A stretch of 8,643 nt of DNA. Source: Candidatus Cloacimonadota bacterium. Its GTDB lineage: Bacteria > Cloacimonadota > Cloacimonadia > Cloacimonadales > Cloacimonadaceae. Position numbers and translations under genes: made by a program. Location: the NCBI GenBank assembly GCA_028683635.1, contig JAQUHL010000063.1, positions 1-8,643 on the forward strand, written 5' to 3'. The notes below the pieces were generated by a model. That model did no database searches. It saw nothing but the letters and a program-made list of their open reading frames with translations, and was not told where the DNA came from. Positions 1 through 6,812 of the stretch are shown here, piece after piece (the stretch's first letter is position 1; each line of letters opens with the position of its first letter).

Positions 1-480
1 GGGCACTTCCACAGGATCGGGAGTGATTTCCTCGATTGGTTCCGGTTCTTTGGCACTTTCTTCGGTCTTGCTGAAGTACATGGGTTCAGTAATTGCCGTC
101 TTCTTCATTTCCACTTTAACGATGGGTTCGAGTCTGTGGGTGATGATAAACAAGTCTTTGCTCCGGGAAAGGGAGAGCTTATCCTCAGTGGAAAGGGCAT
201 CGATCTCAGCTTGGGTGGTGATGCGCTCGATCTTCCCGCTTGTGCGGTCCACTATTTGAATGAATAAGGATTTTTCTGCCATGAAGCAAACCTCCATTCT
301 ATATTTTTCTGGGAATCTTTTGCAGATGTCGGTTACAAAATTGATATACTCAGTCCGGTGCGCACGATACCACACACGAAATGCCAGACAGCGCATGATA
401 CGGGGGCAAACAGCGCATAACTGAGGTGCGATCTGGCGATAGCGTTTGATTTCACAAGTGTGCAGATTTTTCAATTTCAT
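1..480 (-). CDS. Partial unrecognised protein with N-terminal Cys cluster
   Basis: The frame is open from an ATG at 480-478 to base 1 (160 codons, no stop), so the 3' end is missing. I do not recognise the family. The N-terminal part has four cysteines at residues 9, 22, 25 and 31 (C-x12-C-x2-C-x5-C, including CAVCPRIMRC), which could bind zinc or an Fe-S cluster. A charged, aromatic helix-like stretch follows (WYRAHRTEYINFV, then RFPEKYRMEV). Residues 67-130 look like a small compact domain (SLFIQIVDRTSGKIERITT, later FIITHRLEPIVKVEMKK), and the visible end is rich in Pro and Glu, like a linker. The start is uncertain: ATG 480 has only a weak ribosome site, whereas the internal ATG at 282 (residue 67) has GGAGG 8 bases upstream. 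I prefer the long form because the upstream 66 codons are open, in frame and protein-like. If 282 is the true start, the gene is 1-282. Overall moderately sure it is coding; unsure of start and function. Confidence 0.6.
   Translation of the reverse strand, partial: MKLKNLHTCEIKRYRQIAPQLCAVCPRIMRCLAFRVWYRAHRTEYINFVTDICKRFPEKYRMEVCFMAEKSLFIQIVDRTSGKIERITTQAEIDALSTEDKLSLSRSKDLFIITHRLEPIVKVEMKKTAITEPMYFSKTEESAKEPEPIEEITPDPVEVP
291..295 (-). promoter_or_regulatory. Shine-Dalgarno-like GGAGG before internal ATG at 282
   Basis: GGAGG lies 8 bases upstream of the in-frame ATG at 282-280. It is the best ribosome site near the left-edge gene and is the main argument for a shorter product starting at residue 67 of the long frame. 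It could also be chance within a Met-Glu-Val codon run, since the same bases encode MEV of the long form. Confidence 0.45.
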
Positions 481-642
481 AGCGTTCGCCAAAAGCTCAC
501 AAAGCCCTTATTTGTCAAGTAATAATGCTGGTTTCAGGCTTATTGGAGGGGCAGGGAACTGCAAGCAACCGTTGGGGTGGCTTTGTTGGGTACAAACCTC
601 AGCTCAGGAACTTCAAATCATCATCACTTGGTGAAGTGCTGC

Positions 643-667
643 TATCGCATTATTGCTAAGTGCGATA
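643..667. repeat. Inverted repeat TATCGCA-N11-TGCGATA
   Basis: Perfect 7-bp arms (643-649 and 661-667) separated by 11 bases; the outer GC/GC continues the pairing if one A is bulged. A related GCGATAGC occurs at 436-443, inside the beginning of the left-edge gene. Arm length and spacing would fit an operator for a dimeric repressor about 160 bases upstream of ATG 480, or a small RNA hairpin. The sequence does not show which, and chance remains possible. Confidence 0.35.
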
Positions 668-857
668 AGCATGTTACATCACAATTCCGATAGACTCAGA
701 CACTCCCGTTTTTGGGGATAGCTCTACCCTCAGAACTTCCAATCCTGCACTTCTATAGACCGTTGTACATCCCGATTTATCGAAATACAGACTTCCAAAT
801 ATGCTGGTTGTGAGGCTTATTTTTATAAATCTATTCCCGTCCACCACCCTGAAAGGA

Positions 858-874
858 GTAGGGCTTCGCCCTAC
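858..874. repeat. Perfect hairpin GTAGGGC-TTC-GCCCTAC
   Basis: A 7-bp perfect GC-rich stem with a 3-base loop. Short palindromes of this shape (GTAGGG...CCCTAC) are commonly dispersed in intergenic DNA of several phyla as REP-like or tiny mobile repeats, so it may belong to a repeat family. On the minus strand it lies about 170 bases past the Cache gene stop and is followed by TCCTTTC, a poor U-tract, so a terminator role is possible but weakly supported. Confidence 0.55.
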
Positions 875-1042
875 AACCCATTATTCGATGGTCTTTTTTG
901 AGCTGCCGGGAAGTTAGCCGAAAATCAGGTAGGACCGGCACAAATCAGCCTGACATGATGATCGGAAAGTAGTTATCCCAAAAGGTTTCTGTCAGGGTGC
1001 TTATACTGGGCGAATTTGATTCAGTCTCTAACTCATCCGTCT

Positions 1043-1558
1043 TCATTCCACATAGATACCGGAACCGATGAAGAAGTTTGTTCCCTTGATCGGGACGGCG
1101 TAACCCAGTTTCTTCTCTTCTTTTTTAGTGAGCGGATTTTCCCACCAGAAATCCACAAATCCTCCACCCACACTGGCTGCTTTGATCAAGCCCTGAATCA
1201 GCAGATTGCCTTTGGAATCCCGGTATTCAAAGAGATCTTTGCCCTCTTTTTCAGGCTGGGTGGCATGAGCGATGTTGATCCCCTTCATGTCGTAAATGTA
1301 GAAGTAACCTGACTTGTCGTCAAAGAATCGGATGGGTTTGACAAACTTGCGGCAGATCCCGATCTGTTCTTTTGGATCAAGACCAGCAAGCAGACCGCTA
1401 AGCCCTTGTGCCGCGACCTGAGTGCTGTTTACCAGAATCTCACGCTGAGCTTCGAAGCTTACCTGATTCTGGGCAAACAGAGGTGCTACACATACCGTGA
1501 TAAGAGCTACACAGCCCAGGATTAGACCGGGGCAACCCGAGAAAAACTTTTTCAGCAT
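1043..1558 (-). CDS. Secreted single Cache-domain protein
   Basis: A 171-residue protein with a signal peptide (residues 1-29: lysines at 3-4, long hydrophobic core, ending near APLFA). The rest is one Cache-type sensor fold: a helix at about 33-60, then the strand motif GYFYIYD (84-90), the loop NIAHATQPEKEGKDLF (95-110), GGGFVDFWWENP (131-142) and a C-terminal strand pair ending IGSGIYVE. This pattern matches the single-Cache family (sCache_2), which binds small organic ligands outside the membrane in chemoreceptors and histidine kinases. Here there is no second membrane helix and no signalling domain, so it is probably a free periplasmic binding protein or a partner of a separate receptor. 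The start is well supported by AAGGAG 7 bases upstream. It lies 155 bases after batE in the same direction, so it may be read from its own promoter or as a tail of the operon. Ligand unknown. Confidence 0.85.
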   Translation of the reverse strand: MLKKFFSGCPGLILGCVALITVCVAPLFAQNQVSFEAQREILVNSTQVAAQGLSGLLAGLDPKEQIGICRKFVKPIRFFDDKSGYFYIYDMKGINIAHATQPEKEGKDLFEYRDSKGNLLIQGLIKAASVGGGFVDFWWENPLTKKEEKKLGYAVPIKGTNFFIGSGIYVE

Positions 1559-1565
1559 TTTTATA

Positions 1566-1571
1566 CTCCTT
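1566..1571 (-). promoter_or_regulatory. Ribosome binding site AAGGAG of the Cache gene
   Basis: AAGGAG sits 7 bases before the ATG at 1558-1556, in an A/T-rich leader. It fixes the start of the Cache protein and shows that this organism uses canonical Shine-Dalgarno initiation. Confidence 0.75.
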
Positions 1572-1713
1572 ATTATTGATGCTCGACTTTTTTGGTAAGC
1601 CTTATACGGACATACCTGAGGTCAAGGAAAATCTCGCTGGGAAGCCATCTTCCTGGGATGAAGGCGGGCATAGTGCCGGATGAAACAGCTATTGTTACAA
1701 ATCTTTGCCCAGA

Positions 1714-2466
1714 TCAGGGGATTACTTTGCCCAGATTGGCTTTTTCCACCCATCCTCCCAAGCCATTGGGCAGGCGGATATAGCTCCAATCGGCCATTTC
1801 TCTTTCAATTTCCACGATCAAGCCTTCAGAGACCCGGAAGCGGGGGCTACCCTGCTCGTTTATATTGAGAAACCCTGAGGCGGAAAAGGAAATTACCACA
1901 GCTTTGCGATTGTGATTACGTCGCTGGAACTTTGTAATGAGCAGGGTGGACGCAAAGATGAAAAGCGATGTGCAAATGAGGATAAACAGCAGCTGATAGC
2001 CCTTTTCCTGATAGTTTATCCGGTGCCAGAGCAGGTGCAGGGAGAGCCCGAGCAGCAGAAAAGTGAGCAACACCAGATAGGCCAGACGCTTGAGATTCAG
2101 GAAATTATAGAAATCAAAAATCTTCTGGACGAGGATCGAGCGTTTGGGATAAAGCGAAGCATCACTGGTCTGGCTTTGGACATACAGCAGGTTTTGCATG
2201 GCTTCGTGATGAGAGGAATCCAGGTTCAAAGCCTTTAGGAAGCTTAAGATAGCGTGTCCATTCTGGTTCAAATGATAATAGCAGATGCCTATGTTGTTAT
2301 AAAGATCAGGATTCAGGCTGCCATTTTTCTCAAGCTGATGATATTCATCCAGCTTTTGCGCATACTCTGTTTGGTTGGCCACATAACCATGCAGGTCTTC
2401 TGCCATCAGCATGCTGGGCAGACAGAAGCAGAATAGAGCCAACAGCCAGGCGGAAAGCACTTTCAT
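1714..2466 (-). CDS. batE: BatE: TPR and SH3-like membrane protein
   Basis: A 250-residue protein, the last gene of the Bat cluster. It has a signal peptide (1-22, cleavage likely after LMA), a TPR unit at about 52-86 (LYNNIGICYYHLNQNGHAIL then SFLKALNLD) with further helix around it, two transmembrane helices (about 128-147 and 157-178), and a C-terminal SH3-like domain (about 185-248) with the typical GGWV near residues 237-240. This order (TPR, two helices, bacterial SH3) is that of BatE in Bacteroidota, where the TPR and SH3 parts are predicted to lie outside the membrane and mediate protein or cell-wall contacts. The start ATG overlaps the batD stop as ATGA, preceded by GGAGG 4 bases upstream, so translation is probably coupled. 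No catalytic site is visible; the role is probably scaffolding. Confidence 0.85.
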   Translation of the reverse strand: MKVLSAWLLALFCFCLPSMLMAEDLHGYVANQTEYAQKLDEYHQLEKNGSLNPDLYNNIGICYYHLNQNGHAILSFLKALNLDSSHHEAMQNLLYVQSQTSDASLYPKRSILVQKIFDFYNFLNLKRLAYLVLLTFLLLGLSLHLLWHRINYQEKGYQLLFILICTSLFIFASTLLITKFQRRNHNRKAVVISFSASGFLNINEQGSPRFRVSEGLIVEIEREMADWSYIRLPNGLGGWVEKANLGKVIP

Positions 2467-4217
2467 CTCCCCTCCCCAATCTGGGAAACAAGTGCTTTGG
2501 GCTTCACCTTGAGGAGGCTTTGCACCAGCGTTTCCAGCTTCTTCCAGTCTTTATTAAGATCGCTTCTTTCGATGACAATGGGCATAAACCGGGCTTGCTC
2601 ACACCTCTGGAAGAAGGAGTCCAACTCCTCATACTGAGTTTTGGGCAAGGCTGCCAGCAACTGGATCTTCTCCTTCAAAGAAAGTCCATAGGGGATCTTG
2701 AAACGGTGGCAAACAAAACGCATCAAGCCAATCTCCGCCAGAGAATAGAAATCCTGGGAGCCCTCTTTGACGGCCGATTGGGCAGCCTCCAGATATTTGC
2801 TGAGTATTTTCTCTGCCTGCTTCTGGGCAAAGAGCTCCGGATCCCGGTATTTTTCGGATTTGGCATATGCCCAAACTCCGGAGCCGATAATCAGTGTGGC
2901 GAGGATAGCGAAAACTATCCAGAACCAGGACTGGTGCAGGGGATCTTGATATGTCCTTCCCACATTACCCGGGATCAGGGGCAGAATCCTTAGGGGAGTA
3001 CTGCTGCGAAACAGCTCAGAAAGCAGAGAGCCGGGATTGACGGTGATGGTTCTGGGAGTGGTCTGAAAGCTCTTGTAGCTGCCGCTTTCCACATCGAACC
3101 AATTGAAACGAACCCCACTTAGCTTGAGTTCACCTCTGTTTTGAGGAATGATCGTGTAGGAAATGGTGCGTTCACCATAGATTCCTGAAACCAGGTTGTC
3201 GCTCAAAAAGGGTGCCGAGATCTGCACTTTGTCCTGAGAAGGATATTGCGGAGCGGTAAACTGGTTGAAATTACCCTTGCCCTTGATCCTGAGGGAGTAG
3301 ATAAGCGCTTCTCCCTGTGAAACATCTGAGCCGCTGAGGCTTTCGCTGATGGTGAAGCTCCCGATAGCTCCGCTGAAGTCCTTGGGTTTACCCGTTTCGG
3401 GAAGCGGATAGGCTGTGATCTGCAAGTCCTTGGAAACATGCCGGTCTTCCTGGACCAGGAAACTCAGGATGCGGGCTTTAACGGTGAGGGTGGGAAGCTG
3501 CATCCGGCCTGTGGTATTGGGTAATATCGCCAGCCTGTGGATCAGGGCCCGGCGCATGCGCTTGCCATTGTGGGTAACGCTTTCGGATTTCAGCTCCCTG
3601 GGCGCATCATAGGCAATCTTGCCATAGCCGCTATGGTCTTTTTCATCCTCCAGGACGAGGCTGGTAAGTTCCTGATTGGTATATATATAATATGAAACTA
3701 TCAGCGGTTCGCCCAGGTAGCAGGAAGTCTTCTCCGGAATGGGCAGGACGTAGGTATCAGATCCTCCTAAGGAACCATGATCCCAAAAGCTGTCATCTTC
3801 CCCAAAGTTTTGCGGAACTGGGACGCTCGGAGCGGTGCTGACCTGCACATTGACCGAATTTACCCGGTAGCTTCTTCCTGAGACCTTCAGTTCCGAAGAG
3901 GGAAAGGTGAACGAGCCTGTCCGCTGAGCCCGGAAGCTGTAACGGAAGCTTGTTCGGCTTTCGACGCTGCGTCTCATGTTGATTACCGAGGTGGATGTGC
4001 TGAGCGAGGAGGCCATGGAGAGAAAGGTAAGGCCATCGACCTGAGGTGCCGGAGGAGGGCTCAGATTGGGATTTGTATCTGATATGACGGTAATGATATA
4101 GACGATGTTTTCATTGATATTGACGGGGGATTTTTCCACGGGAGCCACCACTGAGACAGCACCGAGGATGGCTGCCCAAAGTAAGATGACAAAAGCAATT
4201 ACGCTGCCTTTTCTCAT
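2463..4217 (-). CDS. batD: BatD: large periplasmic beta-domain membrane protein
   Basis: A 584-residue protein of the BatD (oxygen tolerance) family, the largest component of the cluster. An N-terminal signal sequence (MRKGSVIAFVILLWAAILG) is followed by about 400 periplasmic residues of beta-sandwich repeats. A single membrane helix at about 430-451 (WFWIVFAILATLIIGSGVW) and a helical cytoplasmic tail (452-584) follow. The tail resembles the C-terminal part of the BatD-like gene upstream of batA. I chose the ATG at 4217 because it gives a short positively charged signal-peptide start 2 bases after the batC stop, with GGATGG upstream. The ATG at 4229 (4 residues longer, overlapping batC) is equally possible. 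The 3' end overlaps batE by 4 bases. BatD is thought to work with BatA and BatB at the membrane; no enzymatic motif is visible. Confidence 0.88.
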   Translation of the reverse strand: MRKGSVIAFVILLWAAILGAVSVVAPVEKSPVNINENIVYIITVISDTNPNLSPPPAPQVDGLTFLSMASSLSTSTSVINMRRSVESRTSFRYSFRAQRTGSFTFPSSELKVSGRSYRVNSVNVQVSTAPSVPVPQNFGEDDSFWDHGSLGGSDTYVLPIPEKTSCYLGEPLIVSYYIYTNQELTSLVLEDEKDHSGYGKIAYDAPRELKSESVTHNGKRMRRALIHRLAILPNTTGRMQLPTLTVKARILSFLVQEDRHVSKDLQITAYPLPETGKPKDFSGAIGSFTISESLSGSDVSQGEALIYSLRIKGKGNFNQFTAPQYPSQDKVQISAPFLSDNLVSGIYGERTISYTIIPQNRGELKLSGVRFNWFDVESGSYKSFQTTPRTITVNPGSLLSELFRSSTPLRILPLIPGNVGRTYQDPLHQSWFWIVFAILATLIIGSGVWAYAKSEKYRDPELFAQKQAEKILSKYLEAAQSAVKEGSQDFYSLAEIGLMRFVCHRFKIPYGLSLKEKIQLLAALPKTQYEELDSFFQRCEQARFMPIVIERSDLNKDWKKLETLVQSLLKVKPKALVSQIGEGR

Positions 4218-4219
4218 GC

Positions 4220-4825
4220 TCAGTACCATCCCCGGTTAGGAATGCGGGAAGGATCTCCCTGCTTCCTGCGGAGTGCCTCTGCCTGATCGAGAGCTCGCAA
4301 GCGGTTCATTACCTCTTCGTTGTCTTCCTGCTTTTTGTCGTTCTGCCTGGGTTCAGGTTTGGGCTGGCTGCCGGATTGCGGTTTTTGTTGTTCTTTGAGT
4401 TTTCGTTTGACAAGCTCATAGTTTGCCTTGGCATCCCTGTCCTCGGGATCAATCTTCAGAGCTTTTTTATAGGCGTCGAGAGCCCGGGTATAATCCTTTT
4501 TCTGGAAATGGGCGTTTCCCATGTCATACCAGGCTTCTGCGCTGAGTTTGGAGGTGGAAAGGCTATCGGGAGGGTTCTGCAGTGCTTCCTCGAAGTTGCC
4601 TTGCTTGTAATGGGCTTTGTTCTGATTGTTTTTGGGGATGGGATCCTGGTAGCGCTTGGCATTTTGGGCATAGTGGTCGCCGGCTTCATCATACTTTTCC
4701 TGTTTATAAAGCTGCCCTGCCCGGCTATTTTCCACTACCTTGCGTCTGAACAGAAAATCGGCAAGGCACAATAGCGCAATCAGGATGGCAAGGATCGCCA
4801 GGATAGGAATCAGACGCATCTTCAT
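4220..4825 (-). CDS. batC: BatC: membrane-anchored TPR protein
   Basis: A 201-residue protein with one N-terminal membrane helix (about 5-26). C20 lacks a proper lipobox, so it is an anchor rather than a lipoprotein. TPR motifs follow: a degenerate one at about 36-57, another near 69-82, and a clear one at 96-129 (AWYDMGNAHFQKKDYTRALD). A Gln/Lys/Glu-rich low-complexity linker (about 144-170) leads to a conserved-looking end with a short helix (MNRLRALDQAEALRRKQG) and terminal RGWY. This layout is that of BatC, which is thought to assemble with the two VWA proteins BatA and BatB through its TPRs. The ATG overlaps the batB stop as ATGA, with AGGAG 6 bases upstream, so translation is probably coupled to batB. 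Confidence 0.87.
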   Translation of the reverse strand: MKMRLIPILAILAILIALLCLADFLFRRKVVENSRAGQLYKQEKYDEAGDHYAQNAKRYQDPIPKNNQNKAHYKQGNFEEALQNPPDSLSTSKLSAEAWYDMGNAHFQKKDYTRALDAYKKALKIDPEDRDAKANYELVKRKLKEQQKPQSGSQPKPEPRQNDKKQEDNEEVMNRLRALDQAEALRRKQGDPSRIPNRGWY

Positions 4826-5811
4826 CCCCTGCTCCTTTCCATCTGCAGATAGCAGAAGAGGCTGTCCAGAAGCAGCAGCACCAGAGCTAACAGAGCAAAG
4901 ATCTGAAACTGGTCTTTGAGGATATTGACGTTTTTGGAATAGGCAACGTTCTTGCTCTTATCATAGATATCAGCCAAAATAGCGCTGAGGTCACTCCCCG
5001 AAGACAGCACGGAGTAATAGTCACCTCCTGTGATCCGCGATATCTCTCTCAAAGTGGCAGAATCCAGCTTGCTGATATGGGTTTCCCCGGAGAGAGGATG
5101 CGTAACTACGGCACCGCTTTCTGATCCGATCCCCAGGGTATAGACCACAATCCCTTCCTGCTTCAGGTTTTGAGCGGCAGCCAGGGCTTGCTTGCCAATA
5201 TCTTCACCATCGGAGACCAGGATCAGGATTCGGTTCTCAGCAGCGGTATCGAAGGCATCGAGGGCTGTCCTGAGTGCCACCCCCAGGTTCGTGCCATATT
5301 TGCCGATCGAGTTTGTGGATAGCGAGGTGATTAGCATCTTGGCAGAATCATAATCCTGGGTGAGGGGGCAGAGGATCTCAGCCTCTCCGGCAAAGGCAAT
5401 GATGCTCACCCTGTCGTCCTTGATCTTCTCCAAAAACGAAACCAGGCTCATCTCGGCCCGGTAGAGCCTGCTGGGTTTCAGGTCTGTGGCATCCATGCTT
5501 TTGGAAACGTCCACGGCGAAAACGATATCAAAACTATCTTCATCCACATTGCTGATTTCCACATCGCTTTCCTGGAAACCCCATTGCGGGCGGATCAGAG
5601 CCAGCACCAGCATCACCAGAGCCAGCACTCTGAAAAGTAAACGTAAGTACTGGATCACAGGTTTGTTGCCGGCCAGGTAGATGGGCAAAAACTTGGCTTC
5701 AGCATAAAGGGAAAAGCGCCTGGCAAGCAGTTTCCGGTGTCTGATCCAGGCCCAGATGATGGGAATGAGCAACAGCAGAAGAAAGAGGTTGCGATAGTGG
5801 ATAATCTCCAT
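4822..5811 (-). CDS. batB: BatB: membrane VWA-domain protein
   Basis: A 329-residue protein with membrane helices at about 8-23 and 56-73, a VWA domain at about 94-285, and a third helix near 303-322. The metal-ion site is intact: DVSKS at 101-105 (D101, S103, S105), T174 in GTNLG, and D201 in SDGED. It should therefore bind a divalent metal and a ligand protein, as in the MoxR-linked VWA families. Compared with BatA it has a longer acidic stretch between the second helix and the VWA core (ESDVEISNVDEDSFD, 81-95). Two starts are possible: GTG at 5817, overlapping the batA stop as GTGA, or ATG at 5811. I chose ATG because GGAG lies 6 bases upstream of it and would touch the GTG directly. BatA and BatB are expected to form a complex at the inner membrane. 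Confidence 0.9.
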   Translation of the reverse strand: MEIIHYRNLFLLLLLIPIIWAWIRHRKLLARRFSLYAEAKFLPIYLAGNKPVIQYLRLLFRVLALVMLVLALIRPQWGFQESDVEISNVDEDSFDIVFAVDVSKSMDATDLKPSRLYRAEMSLVSFLEKIKDDRVSIIAFAGEAEILCPLTQDYDSAKMLITSLSTNSIGKYGTNLGVALRTALDAFDTAAENRILILVSDGEDIGKQALAAAQNLKQEGIVVYTLGIGSESGAVVTHPLSGETHISKLDSATLREISRITGGDYYSVLSSGSDLSAILADIYDKSKNVAYSKNVNILKDQFQIFALLALVLLLLDSLFCYLQMERSRG

Positions 5812-5813
5812 GC

Positions 5814-6812
5814 TCACTCCGGGAGAATGGGGTTGAAAAACAGCCCGGTCAAAATTTCAAGAGCCAGAAGCAGGAATGCAGCCCAGAGGAAATAGAGGAA
5901 GCTTTCCTTCCATTTCTTGCGAGCCTGGATCTTGTGCTCGGTTTTTTCCATGCGGTCGATTTCATTCATCACAGCGCTGAGTTGCTCGGTGTCCCCGGCC
6001 AGAGCGGCCTTCCCGGTGCCTGTGATCTCGGCGATTTTATTCAGCGTGGGCATATCCAGCTCGATCAAAAGCTTCTGGTAGCGGGTTCCGAAGAAGGGAT
6101 CCTCGATCGGGAAATCCACAGGTCCGGTGGTTCCCACCCCGATGGCATAGACTTTGATGCCCAGTTGTTTTGCCATTTCGGCGGAGGAGAGGGGATCGAT
6201 CTCTCCCGTATTATTCGCCCCGTCAGAGATCAGAATCACGATCCTCGAGGAGGCTGGTGAATCTTTGAGCCTGGACACCGCTTTGGCCAGACCCATCCCG
6301 ATGGCAGTGGCGGATTGATCCTCATTGAAATTCAGCTTTTCCAGAACAGTCAGCACCTGGTGGTGATCAAATGTGACCGGGCACAGGGTAAGGGCATATT
6401 CGGCAAAGGTCACAATCCCAAACCGGTCTTCAGGACGCTTGCGGATGAAATCCCTGGCCACTTTTTTGGCAGAGACCAGCCTGTTTTCCGGCTGGAAATC
6501 CACCGCTTTCATGGATCCGCTTACATCGATTGCCAGCACAATATCCACTCCGCTTTGAGAGATAATCCGCACTTCCTTTCCCCAGCGGGGACGGCTGATG
6601 GCAATCACTATAAGGAGGATCACCAGAGCCCGGAGCACGGGGAAGAAATATCTCCAGAAGCGGTTATTGGCCCTGAGCTTGCGTAGCTGGGAAACCTTGC
6701 TGAAAGGCAATACTGCCTGGTTTTTGTTCCTGAACCGGAACTCCCACCCAAGATACAGGATGGGCAAGACCAGGCCCAGCAAAGCCCAGGGATGATAAAA
6801 ACTAATCGGCAT
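5814..6812 (-). CDS. batA: BatA: membrane VWA-domain protein
   Basis: A 332-residue protein starting with the typical BatA membrane entry (MPISFYHPWALLGLVLP). Helices lie at about 8-23 and 57-72, the VWA domain follows at about 88-285, and a C-terminal helix lies at about 304-324. The metal-ion site is complete: DVSGS at 96-100, T169 (SATAIG) and D197 (SDGANNTG). The short n-terminal topology followed by RPRWG after the second helix is characteristic of the BatA/BatB pair. I chose the ATG at 6812, with GAGGA 5 bases upstream and an 11-base overlap with the preceding gene. A frame 29 codons longer (to 6899) exists but would add an Arg-rich, non-homologous-looking leader buried in the upstream gene. 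Expected role: metal-dependent protein docking, with the complex remodelled by a MoxR ATPase. Confidence 0.92.
   Translation of the reverse strand: MPISFYHPWALLGLVLPILYLGWEFRFRNKNQAVLPFSKVSQLRKLRANNRFWRYFFPVLRALVILLIVIAISRPRWGKEVRIISQSGVDIVLAIDVSGSMKAVDFQPENRLVSAKKVARDFIRKRPEDRFGIVTFAEYALTLCPVTFDHHQVLTVLEKLNFNEDQSATAIGMGLAKAVSRLKDSPASSRIVILISDGANNTGEIDPLSSAEMAKQLGIKVYAIGVGTTGPVDFPIEDPFFGTRYQKLLIELDMPTLNKIAEITGTGKAALAGDTEQLSAVMNEIDRMEKTEHKIQARKKWKESFLYFLWAAFLLLALEILTGLFFNPILPE

Larger units (their letters stand above)
481..1042. other. Intergenic stretch without recognisable gene
   Basis: About 560 bases between the Cache gene and the left-edge gene. I find no convincing coding frame on either strand. 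The one plus-strand frame of note (446-634) has no ribosome site, has low-complexity content and runs antisense over the 5' end of the left-edge gene. The stretch holds a perfect 7-bp hairpin (858-874), a 7-bp inverted repeat with an 11-base spacer (643-667), a smaller hairpin at 625-638, a 6-bp inverted repeat (904-909 with 935-940), and three degenerate copies of a CAG-AACTTC-AA motif (605-619, 731-744, 788-800). On the minus strand a TTGACA at 518-513 precedes the left-edge gene, but I see no good -10 box at normal spacing. No tRNA or rRNA is apparent. Confidence 0.6.

Noticed and set aside
388..418. Direct repeat ACAGCGCAT at 388-396 and 410-418
   Set aside because: Short, only two copies, and inside a frame that is probably coding, where it is read in different phases; likely chance.
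490..518. Promoter with TTGACA at 518-513 (minus strand) for the left-edge gene
   Set aside because: The -35 box is perfect, but the position 17 bases further reads CTTTTG, a poor -10 box.
446..634. Plus-strand 62-codon open frame
   Set aside because: No ribosome site, no domain-like pattern, and it overlaps the 5' part of the minus-strand left-edge gene.
878..899. Plus-strand terminator: CCATT-ATTC-GATGG followed by TC and six T
   Set aside because: The stem is only five pairs including a wobble, and there is no plus-strand gene upstream to be terminated.
1016..1312. Plus-strand 98-codon open frame
   Set aside because: It is antisense to the Cache gene, whose signal peptide, ribosome site and domain motifs are clear.
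1640..1653. Hairpin GGAAG-CCAT-CTTCC after batE as an operon terminator
   Set aside because: Only five pairs, and on the minus strand the T-run comes about nine bases later and is short (TTTT); not convincing.
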